Source: Pedobacter sp.
GTDB lineage: Bacteria; Bacteroidota; Bacteroidia; Sphingobacteriales; Sphingobacteriaceae
Assembly: GCA_004295885.1 (NCBI GenBank)
Contig: SEDG01000017.1
Coordinates: forward strand, 1-37,725
DNA length: 37,725 nt
Direction of reading: 5' to 3'
The notes under the pieces are model-generated. The model did not search any database. It was not told where the DNA came from and saw only the letters and a program-made list of their open reading frames with translations. Shown one piece after another: positions 17,801 through 25,430 of this stretch (position 1 is the first letter of the stretch; the number at the start of each line of letters is the position of its first letter). Position numbers and translations under genes: made by a program.

Positions 17801-17874
17801 GTCATACTGAGGAACGAAGCATCTCTAAGCGAGTAATAATCAATGAAGAGACTCTTCGCTTCGTTCTGAATGAC
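17801..17874. repeat. GTCAT-CTGAG type palindromic repeat in the trpF-trpB spacer
   Basis: GTCATACTGAGGAACGAAGC at 17801-17820 is an imperfect inverted copy of the sequence at 17847-17874, which ends GCTTCGTTCTGAATGAC. Related half-sites occur at 19605-19615, 33008-33020 and 33226-33246. This is a dispersed intergenic palindrome family of the kind common in Pedobacter-like genomes. Confidence 0.8.
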
Positions 17875-17889
17875 AAAAACAATAAAATT

Positions 17890-19092
17890 ATGAGCTATTT
17901 TGTAAACGAAAGAGGTTATTACGGAGATTTTGGAGGAGCATACATCCCAGAAATGTTATATCCAAATGTAGAAGAGTTAAGGCAACAATACTTAGGCATC
18001 ATTAATGAGCCAAGCTTTCAAGAAGAGTTTAAAGCCCTTTTGAAAGATTACGTTGGTCGCCCTTCGCCGCTATATTTGGCTAAGCGACTATCTGAAAAAT
18101 ATGGCGCAAATATCTTCCTTAAGCGAGAAGATTTAAACCATACTGGCGCACATAAAATAAACAATACCATTGGTCAGATTTTACTGGCAGAACGTTTAGG
18201 TAAAAAACGAATTATCGCCGAAACTGGTGCTGGTCAGCATGGTGTAGCAACAGCAACGGTTTGCGCCCTAAGAGGATTAGAATGCGTAGTTTACATGGGC
18301 GAGATTGACATTAAACGTCAAGCGCCAAATGTAGCTCGTATGAAAATGTTAGGAGCCAAAGTTGTTCCTGCAACATCAGGTAGCAAAACCCTAAAAGACG
18401 CAACCAACGAAGCCATGAGAGATTGGATTAATAACCCTGTTGATACGCATTATATCATTGGTTCGGTGGTTGGTCCGCACCCTTATCCAGATATGGTTTC
18501 TATTTTTCAGTCGGTAATTTCCGAAGAAACTAAAAAGCAATTAATTGAGCAGACTGGCAAAGACCAACCAGATTATGTGATCGCCTGCGTAGGCGGTGGC
18601 AGTAATGCGGCTGGTATGTTCTACCATTTTATCGATGATGAAAATGTAAAACTAATAGCCGTTGAAGCAGCTGGTAAAGGTGTAGCGTCAGGTCTATCTG
18701 CAGCCACAACTTACTTAGGCAAAGAAGGTGTGTTACACGGTAGCCGAAGCATTTTAATGCAAACACCAGACGGACAAGTGGTAGAACCACATTCAGTTTC
18801 AGCAGGTCTGGATTATCCTGGTATTGGTCCACAACATGCGCATCTGTTCAAAACTGGTCGCGGTAAATATGTGTCTATCACAGACGATGAATCTCTTGAT
18901 GCAGGTTTGCTATTAACACAGCTCGAAGGAATAATTCCAGCAATAGAAAGTGCACACGCCTTAGCTTACCTCGAATACATGGGGTTTAAAGGAGGGGAAA
19001 ACGTGGTTGTTTGTTTATCCGGTAGGGGCGACAAAGACATGGAAACTTATATGAAACATTTTAACATTCGACCAATTGAAAGACTTACGTAA
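17890..19092 (+). CDS. trpB: Tryptophan synthase beta chain (with altered C-terminus)
   Basis: The 400-residue PLP enzyme joins indole and serine to make tryptophan. EDLNHTGAHKINN carries the PLP lysine Lys89, GGGSNA binds the PLP phosphate, and CLSGRGDKDMETYMKHFN is the family C-terminal region. The final residues, RPIERLT, are not typical of TrpB: they are encoded by DNA that in the next frame reads as the trpA sequence FDQLKDLRKTV. The natural end has therefore probably been replaced by read-through into a deletion junction near 19060-19070. The catalytic core is complete, so activity may be retained, although the partner alpha subunit is damaged. Confidence 0.95.
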   Translation: MSYFVNERGYYGDFGGAYIPEMLYPNVEELRQQYLGIINEPSFQEEFKALLKDYVGRPSPLYLAKRLSEKYGANIFLKREDLNHTGAHKINNTIGQILLAERLGKKRIIAETGAGQHGVATATVCALRGLECVVYMGEIDIKRQAPNVARMKMLGAKVVPATSGSKTLKDATNEAMRDWINNPVDTHYIIGSVVGPHPYPDMVSIFQSVISEETKKQLIEQTGKDQPDYVIACVGGGSNAAGMFYHFIDDENVKLIAVEAAGKGVASGLSAATTYLGKEGVLHGSRSILMQTPDGQVVEPHSVSAGLDYPGIGPQHAHLFKTGRGKYVSITDDESLDAGLLLTQLEGIIPAIESAHALAYLEYMGFKGGENVVVCLSGRGDKDMETYMKHFNIRPIERLT

Positions 19093-19603
19093 AACCGTTA
19101 CTATTCCTATTTTATTGATGGGTTACGTAAATGTGGTTTTACAATATGGCGTGGCAAACTTTTGCAAGAAATGTAAAGAGGTAGGAGTGGATGGCTGCAT
19201 TATTCCCGATTTGCCAATGTACGAATATGAAGAAATGTACCACACCTGTTTCGAGGAACACGGCATAAGCAATATCTTTTTGGTAACGCCACAAACATCA
19301 GAAGAACGTATTCGCAAAATTGATGGCCTGAGTAATGCCTTTATTTACTTGTTGTCTTCTGCAGCAACTACCGGAAAAAATTTAGACGTTTCTGCTACGG
19401 CAAGAGATTATTTCGCTCGTATAAAAGGTATGAATCTAATAAATCCATTGATGATTGGCTTTGGTATTTCCGACAAAAAAACGTTTGATTCTGCTAATGA
19501 ATATGCAAGTGGAGCCATCATCGGCAGTGCATTCGTAAAAAGCTTAAATGAAAATGATGTCGAAGGAAGCGTGAAGGGATTTATGAGGCAGTTTAGATAT
19601 TGA
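19067..19603 (+). pseudogene. trpA: Tryptophan synthase alpha chain, 5'-truncated
   Basis: From 19067 the frame reads FDQLKDLRKTVTIPILLMGYVN and continues with recognisable TrpA sequence to RQFRY at 19603: IIPDLPMYE, FLVTPQTSEERI, YLLSSAATTG, IGFGISD and GAIIGSAFVKS. TrpA normally has about 250-270 residues. Here roughly the first 80 are missing, including the region holding the catalytic Glu and Asp (Glu49 and Asp60 in Salmonella). In this frame a TGA at 19052-19054 precedes the homology, and no ATG lies near its start; only TTG at 19076 could serve. Part of a TIM barrel is lost, so an active alpha subunit is very unlikely. It overlaps the 3' end of trpB. Confidence 0.88.
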
Positions 19604-19860
19604 TTGTCAAACTGAGGGGCGTCGAAGTAGTTCATTGGTTCAACTGTTTCCCGAGATCCCGATAGCTATCGTGACGGGATTTCGCCATACTGAACATTGC
19701 CGCCCGCTTCAGCTGAAGGTATTGTTGAAAGGTTTCAAAAGATTAGTAAAGGAATATGAGTGGGGCGTCGGATACGATAGTCCCGCTTTCGTTCCTCCGA
19801 TTCTACATCTGGATCCACCGTAATCGTATTTCGGGAACAAAAAACTGAGCACGAAACTCC
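19604..19860. repeat. Repeat-rich spacer after trpA with CGATAGCTATCG palindrome
   Basis: This 257-bp gap begins with a GTCAAACTGAGGGGCGTCGAAGTA half-site of the dispersed palindrome family. The perfect 12-bp palindrome CGATAGCTATCG follows at 19660-19671, flanked by TCCC (19657-19660) and GGGA (19676-19679). A GC-richer stretch (about 19740-19840: GGGGCGTCGGATACGATAGTCCCGC..) differs in composition from neighbouring genes. A 62-codon ORF crosses it, but it runs through palindromes and resembles no protein I know. Confidence 0.6.
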
Positions 19861-20400
19861 CTAATCCCCATTTATTACCTTCACTTTCTCATCAATTCTA
19901 GTAAAATATGCTTTTATCATTTCATCATAAGCGGTAGAATGTTCATCTAATCCTTTATAAATCAGTTCACAACATTGCTTATTTAATTGGCAGTATTCCT
20001 TAAATAATTGTACACGAGCCACCAATTGTTTGGGTAAATCAATTTTTATTAATTCGTTCAAAATCTTCAAGTTCCTACTCCAATAATAAATGGCAATGCC
20101 CTTTACATCTGCCATTGCCTTCTCTCTGCCAGCTAAGGTGGTGTCAACAGGAAAAATGCCGTTTGCCATTGTAGTTAACGAGAGATAATCTGTCATTACC
20201 CGTTCGTATTCTACCTTGTCAGCTGCTTTATTAAATGGATCTATATCTAACTTTCCATATGAAGTAGATTCGAAGGTGACTTTATTTCTCGCTATTTTTT
20301 TTTCATCGATTACATAAAATATTATAGCTAAAACAGTCGAGAATAAAAGAAAACAGCCAATTGTTAAATAAAGTACGGGTTTAGGGATAATGGATGACAT
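19861..20400 (-). CDS. Unknown membrane-anchored protein
   Basis: I do not recognise this 179-residue protein. It has a single hydrophobic segment at about residues 9-31 (LYLTIGCFLLFSTVLAIIFYVI) followed by DEKKIARNK, so it is probably inserted with its ~145-residue soluble part on one side of the inner membrane. The soluble part looks alpha-helical and contains a Cys pair (KQCCELI) near residues 140-145. No enzyme motif is visible. The ATG at 20400 is the natural start. It stands alone between two repeat-bearing gaps, and no terminator could be made out. Confidence 0.65.
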   Translation of the reverse strand: MSSIIPKPVLYLTIGCFLLFSTVLAIIFYVIDEKKIARNKVTFESTSYGKLDIDPFNKAADKVEYERVMTDYLSLTTMANGIFPVDTTLAGREKAMADVKGIAIYYWSRNLKILNELIKIDLPKQLVARVQLFKEYCQLNKQCCELIYKGLDEHSTAYDEMIKAYFTRIDEKVKVINGD

Positions 20401-20826
20401 TTGTGAGCTTATTAATTTTTCGACTACTCGAAGATAAAAAAATGAATAGACATTTCATTTAACAACTACTGATAAATACTAGATTTATTATAGCTAATGG
20501 CCACTTATTGTTAAATCTTTACTTATCTTGTTTAAGTTCAATCCCATCCATCGAGCTACTTCAAAGCTCCATATTTTTTTAAAAATCCACTTTATGTAGT
20601 CCACGTTAAGTCAACCTCAAGTCAACCTCAAGTCCACTTTTCATCCGCCTCTGTTCCCAGATTCCGTTTAGGATTAGTCGTGATCCCTTTATACTTGCTT
20701 CGTGTAGGTTGGCTAAGCGATTGCTGATTTGTCCATCAAAACAGGGGTGTTTACGAATGAAACTAGGAGTAATATCGGAACGTATGCAAAGTTGCTTATA
20801 TAGTTGACACTATACAAAAACAGATA
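20401..20826. other. 426-bp gene-free region with 11-nt tandem repeats
   Basis: No convincing gene is present. Four 11-nt units lie in tandem at 20597-20640: TAGTCCACGTT, AAGTCAACCTC, AAGTCAACCTC, AAGTCCACTTT. On the minus strand a 36-codon frame (20494-20604, GTG start) reads VDYIKWIFKKIW..., but there is no supporting start signal. The right part (about 20640-20800) has a slightly higher GC content than its surroundings and resembles a dispersed non-coding repeat more than a regulatory region. Confidence 0.5.
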
Positions 20827-21210
20827 TTAACTCATATCCACCAATTTCAGTATAAGACCATCATGAAACTGAAAAACAGATTTCCCTTTCAATTCAATTT
20901 CATCGCCAGCTTTTAAACCATTAGGAAACTGAACAGCCACGGTTCCAGTATAATTAATATCAACCTCTACATGATTATCGCCATAAACTATGGCTATAAT
21001 CTCTTGTTTCCTGGCAAAAAACATTGCAGCGGCCTGTTCAGCTTGAGCCTTAAAAGCATCAATGCCATTCAAAGTCAAGTTCGTTTCCCCTTTATTAATA
21101 TAAATAAATTCTATTTCAGGATGTAGTTGTGAGCACATTCCTTCAAGGTCAAAATTGTTATAAGCAGTAATGTAGCTCTTTATGATTTCTTCTTTGTTAT
21201 GAGGTGTCAT
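20827..21210 (-). CDS. NTF2-like / SnoaL-like domain protein
   Basis: A 127-residue single-domain protein with the alpha+beta cone pattern of the NTF2-like superfamily: an N-terminal helix KEEIIKSYITAYNNFDLEGMCSQLHPEIEFIYINKGET, then GIDAFKAQAEQAAAMF, then alternating beta strands ending in FQFHDGLILKLVDMS. Such domains bind small ligands, act as isomerases or dehydratases, or serve as dimerisation modules; nothing here decides between these. It starts 9 bp after the GH2 stop, so it probably forms the end of the nhaA-GH2 transcript. Confidence 0.75.
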   Translation of the reverse strand: MTPHNKEEIIKSYITAYNNFDLEGMCSQLHPEIEFIYINKGETNLTLNGIDAFKAQAEQAAAMFFARKQEIIAIVYGDNHVEVDINYTGTVAVQFPNGLKAGDEIELKGKSVFQFHDGLILKLVDMS

Positions 21211-21219
21211 TGGTAAATA

Positions 21220-23046
21220 TTACTTATATAATTTGGTGTGTATTTTATGAAGTTCTGAAATTGGCATCTTTGTAATTGCCCTATCATAGGTCATCAGTCC
21301 ATTTGTTTCCACTTCAACATCTGTAGTTTGGGTATAGACAGCGGCAGATAAACCCAAAGGAATTAATTGTTCTAACCTAGTAATGAAAGAAGCGTATTTG
21401 GTAAATAATTCCTCTTTAGTCTTAAAACTCTGATAACCCCAATTGTCTTTTAGCTGCCAAGTGTGTCCGTCGATAGCCAAACCTAAACCACCAAATTCTC
21501 CTAATACCAATATCCTATCTTTTCCAAATAAATCGGGTCTAGGCATAGCGGGCTGTGGGTAATTATGTAAATCCACAAAGTGACCAGTATTAAAGAAATT
21601 ACCACCACTAGCGCTATTTACCAGTCTCGATGGGTCTTTTTTCATTGTCCATTCTGTAATTTCTATCGTTTTAAACTGTCCCCATGCTTCATTAAAGGGC
21701 GTCCAAACTACAATGCTTGCAAAATTGTGGAGCTCATCCATAATTGCAGTCCATTCCTTGCGGTAGTATGCCTCAGATTCTACACTGCGATTTTTTTCAG
21801 TCTCATTATTCAACGTTCCAGGATTCGAATTCCAACCATTTCCTAAATCGCCACTTGGCATATCTTGCCAAATCAACATCCCCATCTTATCGCAATAGTT
21901 ATAGTAACGAGCAGATTCAACCTTAATGTGTTTTCTAATCATGTTAAAACCCATCCCTTTCAATTGATCTACATCAAATTTCATTGCCGCTTCCGTAGCT
22001 GGTGTATATAGACCATCTGGCCACCAGCCTTGGTCTAAAGGTCCATATTGAAATAAGAATTTATTATTGAACAACATTCTTTGGATCCCATTTTCGTCCT
22101 TACCCATAGAGATTTTCCGCATGGCGAAATAACTCATCACTTGATCAAGTGTTTTATTGTTCCTGATTAGGCTAATCCTTAAATCGTATAAAAAAGGGTT
22201 ACTCGGCGACCATAATTTTTCGTTGACTAAATTTAATGTTGTAGAGCCATCAGCTTCTAAAAATCCAGAAGTGACTACGCTCGAGCCATCTAGTACTTCT
22301 ACTTTAACCTTGTCGTTTTCTGAAGCGTTATTTAAAGCAACGGCAACCTTAATCGTATGTGCATCAATATCTGGTGTTTGTTTAGTGTTTACAATGTAAG
22401 TTCCTGGCAGAGCTTCTAGCCAAACTGTTTGCCAAATGCCAGTAACGGGTGTATACCAAATGCCATGAGGTCTTTTTATTTGCTTACCTCTTGGTTGCAC
22501 ACCATCATCAGTAGGGTCCCAAACTCTTATTTTAATTTCCTGGTTATTTCCTTTTTTCAAGAATGAAGTGATGTTAAAACTAAACGGGTCAAACCCACCT
22601 TCGTGAGTGCCCACACTTTTGCCATTTACAAAAACCTCTGTTTGCCAATCTACTGCTCCAAAATGCAATAGGATTTTTTTTCCTTTCATTGTGGCAGGAA
22701 TTGCAATATTGTTTCGATACCATAAAGCACTGTCTTTACCAACTGTTCTTTTTACACCAGACAAAGCAGACTCTACCGCAAAAGGCACCAATATTTTACC
22801 ATCAAACTTTGTAGGGTTAAGTTCTGTTTTGGCGGTGATGGCATACTCCCAAAGCCCATTTAAGTTCTTCCAATTATTGTCTCTAACTAATTGTGGCCTA
22901 GGGTATTCTGGTAAAGGTGCACTTGGATTTAAATCATTTGCCCAAGAGGTATAAATCTTGTCTTTTTTAAATGCCCATTGACTTTGAGCATATAACTGGT
23001 TAATAAATAAGGAAAGTAAAAAGATAATTATCGCTTTCTTGTTCAT
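21220..23046 (-). CDS. Secreted glycoside hydrolase family 2 enzyme
   Basis: The 608-residue protein has a signal peptide ending near LYA-QS (about residue 20). The GH2 order is visible: an N-terminal sugar-binding jelly roll (NNWKNLNGLWEYAI, WYRNNIAIP, LHFGAVDWQTEVFVNGKSVGTHEGGFDPFSF), an immunoglobulin-like domain, then a TIM barrel. WTPFNEAWG contains the probable acid/base Glu453, and LVLGEFGG the probable nucleophile Glu517. Beta-galactosidase, beta-glucuronidase or related specificity cannot be separated by eye. It starts 5 bp after the nhaA stop and is followed after 9 bp by the NTF2-like gene. Confidence 0.88.
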   Translation of the reverse strand: MNKKAIIIFLLSLFINQLYAQSQWAFKKDKIYTSWANDLNPSAPLPEYPRPQLVRDNNWKNLNGLWEYAITAKTELNPTKFDGKILVPFAVESALSGVKRTVGKDSALWYRNNIAIPATMKGKKILLHFGAVDWQTEVFVNGKSVGTHEGGFDPFSFNITSFLKKGNNQEIKIRVWDPTDDGVQPRGKQIKRPHGIWYTPVTGIWQTVWLEALPGTYIVNTKQTPDIDAHTIKVAVALNNASENDKVKVEVLDGSSVVTSGFLEADGSTTLNLVNEKLWSPSNPFLYDLRISLIRNNKTLDQVMSYFAMRKISMGKDENGIQRMLFNNKFLFQYGPLDQGWWPDGLYTPATEAAMKFDVDQLKGMGFNMIRKHIKVESARYYNYCDKMGMLIWQDMPSGDLGNGWNSNPGTLNNETEKNRSVESEAYYRKEWTAIMDELHNFASIVVWTPFNEAWGQFKTIEITEWTMKKDPSRLVNSASGGNFFNTGHFVDLHNYPQPAMPRPDLFGKDRILVLGEFGGLGLAIDGHTWQLKDNWGYQSFKTKEELFTKYASFITRLEQLIPLGLSAAVYTQTTDVEVETNGLMTYDRAITKMPISELHKIHTKLYK

Positions 23047-23051
23047 TTGAT

Positions 23052-24242
23052 TTATCGTTTGGTTTCCTTAAAGTTAATTTTTTGTTTGATACTTTTTAAA
23101 TAAACAAAGCCAAATGTACCTGCAATAATTGAGGCACATAAAATTGCAAACTTCGCTTCAATTATATGTTCAGCATTGCTAAAAGACAGTAGGGAAATGA
23201 ATATAGACATGGTGAATCCAATGCCCGCCAACATACTTACTCCGATAATATGTTTCCAGTTTGTTCCAGAAGGAAGCTTAGCAAGTTTAATCTTAACTGC
23301 AAACCAAGATAATAAAGTTACACCAATGGTTTTACCAAAGAATAATCCAAATATAATTCCAAGTCCTAATGGAGACACTAATCCATCAATCATTTCTTTT
23401 TGGAAGGTGATGTTGGTATTAGCCAACGCGAAAATTGGCATGATTAAAAAGTTAACGGGAATAGTTAAGAAGTGTTCTAGTTTTTCCAGAGGCGATAACT
23501 CGGCGGTGTGATTAGTTGGGATGGTAAATGCAAGTAATACACCGGCTATGGTTGCGTGTATGCCAGAGTGATGAACAAAATACCACAAGAAAATTCCAGG
23601 AATTAAATAAAGCCAAAGTGATTTAATTTTGAAAAAATTGAAGGTAAGAAGCAACGCGAAAACTCCAGCTGCCATTAATAAGTAGTTCCAATGAATTTGT
23701 GCGGTGTAAAAAATGGCGATTACTAAAATGGCGCCTAAATCATCAGCTATGGCTAAGGCAGCTAAAAATATTTTCAAAGATGGTGGTACATTTTTACCTA
23801 ACATGGCAATGATGGCTAAGGCAAATGCTATATCGGTCGCCATTGGAATACCCCAACCTGATGCTGTTTCTTCACCTTTATTAAAGAAAAAGAATATCAA
23901 AGAAGGAACAATCATTCCGCCGATGGCTGCTAAAACGGGCAGCGACGCCTTTTTTAAGGTGGATAGTTCTCCCTCTATTAATTCCCGTTTTATCTCTAAG
24001 CCGACCAGCAAAAAAAATACCGCCATTAAGCCATCATTTACCCAAGCAGAGATACTATATTTTATATCAACTATGCCTAAATCGAAGCCTATTATTCTTG
24101 CTAAAAAGTTGTTGAAGTATTCCGCATCGCCAAAATTAGCAATAGATAAAGAGATAAGCACACAAATCAGGAGGAGAATTCCGCCTACTTTGCCAGAGTG
24201 AAAAAACTTTGCAAATACAGTAAGGTTGATTTTTTTTAACAT
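23052..24242 (-). CDS. nhaA: Na+/H+ antiporter NhaA
   Basis: I start the protein at the ATG at 24242, giving 396 residues (MLKKINLTVFAKFFHSGKVGGILLL), close to NhaA length. The frame extends upstream to 24290 without a membrane-protein-like N-terminus. Family features: GLMAVFFLLVGLEIKRELIEGEL, PMATDIAFALAI, and ALAIADDLGAILVIAIFYT with the paired aspartates Asp167-Asp168, which bind and translocate the ions in this family. About 11-12 membrane helices are expected. It exports Na+ in exchange for H+ at the inner membrane and is the first gene of a probable operon with GH2 and the NTF2-like gene. Confidence 0.95.
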   Translation of the reverse strand: MLKKINLTVFAKFFHSGKVGGILLLICVLISLSIANFGDAEYFNNFLARIIGFDLGIVDIKYSISAWVNDGLMAVFFLLVGLEIKRELIEGELSTLKKASLPVLAAIGGMIVPSLIFFFFNKGEETASGWGIPMATDIAFALAIIAMLGKNVPPSLKIFLAALAIADDLGAILVIAIFYTAQIHWNYLLMAAGVFALLLTFNFFKIKSLWLYLIPGIFLWYFVHHSGIHATIAGVLLAFTIPTNHTAELSPLEKLEHFLTIPVNFLIMPIFALANTNITFQKEMIDGLVSPLGLGIIFGLFFGKTIGVTLLSWFAVKIKLAKLPSGTNWKHIIGVSMLAGIGFTMSIFISLLSFSNAEHIIEAKFAILCASIIAGTFGFVYLKSIKQKINFKETKR

Positions 24243-24339
24243 AGCTAAAAGTAACCATTTTGGCTCATAACTGCGAGAAAATTTAGCCACAAAGACATTG
24301 ATAATCTTAAGAAAACTTAATGCAGCTTAGCGTACTTAT

Positions 24340-24440
24340 TGCCTCTTTGGTTGATCAGAAAAAAATCAACCACCAAGACACGAAGAACACAAAGGCAATC
24401 ATCTAGCTTGGTGTTCTTAGTGCCTTTATGGTTAGATTCA
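24340..24440. repeat. Imperfect inverted repeat (CCACCAAGACACGAAGAACAC type)
   Basis: The left half, AATCAACCACCAAGACACGAAGAACACAAAGGC-like at about 24365-24398, is roughly complementary to the CTTGGTGTTCTTAGTGCCTTTATGGTTAGATT-like right half at about 24407-24439. The element could form a long imperfect cruciform. It lies between nhaA and the terminator of the porP gene. Confidence 0.65.
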
Positions 24441-24467
24441 AAAAAACCGCTCCATTTATGGAAGCGG
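24440..24467 (-). terminator. Rho-independent terminator of the T9SS cargo-porP operon
   Basis: On the minus strand AGCCGCTT-CCAT pairs back on ATGG-AGCGG with a one-base bulge and TT loop (arms 24447-24455 and 24458-24467), followed by TTTTTTT. It lies about 25 bp after the porP stop. Confidence 0.8.
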
Positions 24468-24492
24468 CTTTGAATTTGTCAACCTCGAAAGG

Positions 24493-25416
24493 TTACTTAC
24501 CAAACAATGTTGCTTTTAAGCTAATTTCGAAAGTTCCATTTGCCGAACCCTGCAATGCAGACGTTTCAGTAGTATAATAGCCCATTATAGCTAAAGAAGA
24601 TTTATAGTTGATACCAGCACCAAAAGAGGCGCTTTTCGAACTGTGATACATCCCCATAATAAAAAGTTTATTAGTAAAATTGAAGTTTGCGCCAGCATCA
24701 AAAATGCTATCATAACCTTCAATTTCTCTAAAAGCAAGTTTAGGCTCAATTTCTAATGCATTTGCTCCACTTCCAGTACTAATTTTATAACTGGCGGCAG
24801 CATAAAAACGAGAACGGTCTACTAGATTATCATCTTCTTGCTTAATGAAACTCCTAATGTTGGGAATGGCCGCTTGAATATTTAACTTATCGCTGGTATA
24901 AGCAATCCCAAAATCTCCATCGAATAGCGAACCTTTGTTGTTAAATTGTGTAATATTCGGGTCGCTGATATCGCCATTTACCCCACTATAGTCTACCTGT
25001 TCGTTCATTATTCCAATAGATGCACCAAAGTTTAGCTTTTGGTTTTCTCCATTTAACGGTAAGTGATAGGCATAAGTAGCTACAGCTTTTGTGCGTTGCA
25101 ATGAGCCAGCTTTCTCGTTGTAAAAGTTAATCCCTAAGCCAACTTTATTCATTTTATAATCTGTCGTAATACCTTGCGTACTCGGCGCACCAGGAATATT
25201 GCTCCATTGTTTACGGTAATTAACGTTTACGTTTAAACCATCATTTAATCCAGCATATGCTGGATTTGCTTGATATTGATTTAAGAAATACATAGAACTT
25301 AAAGGATTAAGCTGTGCTTTTACTTCGCTTCCTGTTAGGGCTAAAACGATTGTTATAAGCAAAAGTGACCAAATTGTGTGACATGGCATTTGATATGTTT
25401 TATTGAAAATCTTCAT
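24493..25416 (-). CDS. PorP/SprF family type IX secretion membrane protein
   Basis: A 307-residue outer-membrane beta-barrel-like protein with a signal peptide ending near EVKA-QLNPL. The start LNPLSSMYFLNQYQANPAYAGLNDGLNVNVNYRKQWSNIPGAPSTQ is the family signature (NPAYAG and RxQW-like motif). PorP/SprF proteins work with T9SS type B cargo, typically one per large cargo gene. Here it follows a 1659-residue cargo gene by 14 bp on the same strand and is closed by a strong terminator, so the pair is almost certainly one operon. Confidence 0.92.
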   Translation of the reverse strand: MKIFNKTYQMPCHTIWSLLLITIVLALTGSEVKAQLNPLSSMYFLNQYQANPAYAGLNDGLNVNVNYRKQWSNIPGAPSTQGITTDYKMNKVGLGINFYNEKAGSLQRTKAVATYAYHLPLNGENQKLNFGASIGIMNEQVDYSGVNGDISDPNITQFNNKGSLFDGDFGIAYTSDKLNIQAAIPNIRSFIKQEDDNLVDRSRFYAAASYKISTGSGANALEIEPKLAFREIEGYDSIFDAGANFNFTNKLFIMGMYHSSKSASFGAGINYKSSLAIMGYYTTETSALQGSANGTFEISLKATLFGK

Positions 25417-25430
25417 CTGTTTAATACAAT

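Noticed and set aside
19076..19603. The trpA fragment as a functional CDS starting at TTG
   Set aside because: It lacks the region with the catalytic Glu and Asp and a third of the barrel, so I annotated it as a pseudogene.
19635..19823. A 62-codon plus-strand ORF after trpA
   Set aside because: It runs through the CGATAGCTATCG palindrome and repeat sequence, has no promoter or recognisable protein features, and is better explained as repeat DNA.
20494..20604. A 36-codon minus-strand frame starting GTG (VDYIKWIFKKIW...)
   Set aside because: It is too short, has no start signal, lies beside tandem repeats and has no family resemblance that I can see.
24243..24290. Upstream extension of nhaA to 24290
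   Set aside because: The 16 extra residues are unlike NhaA N-termini, while MLKKINLTVFAKFF at 24242 fits the family.
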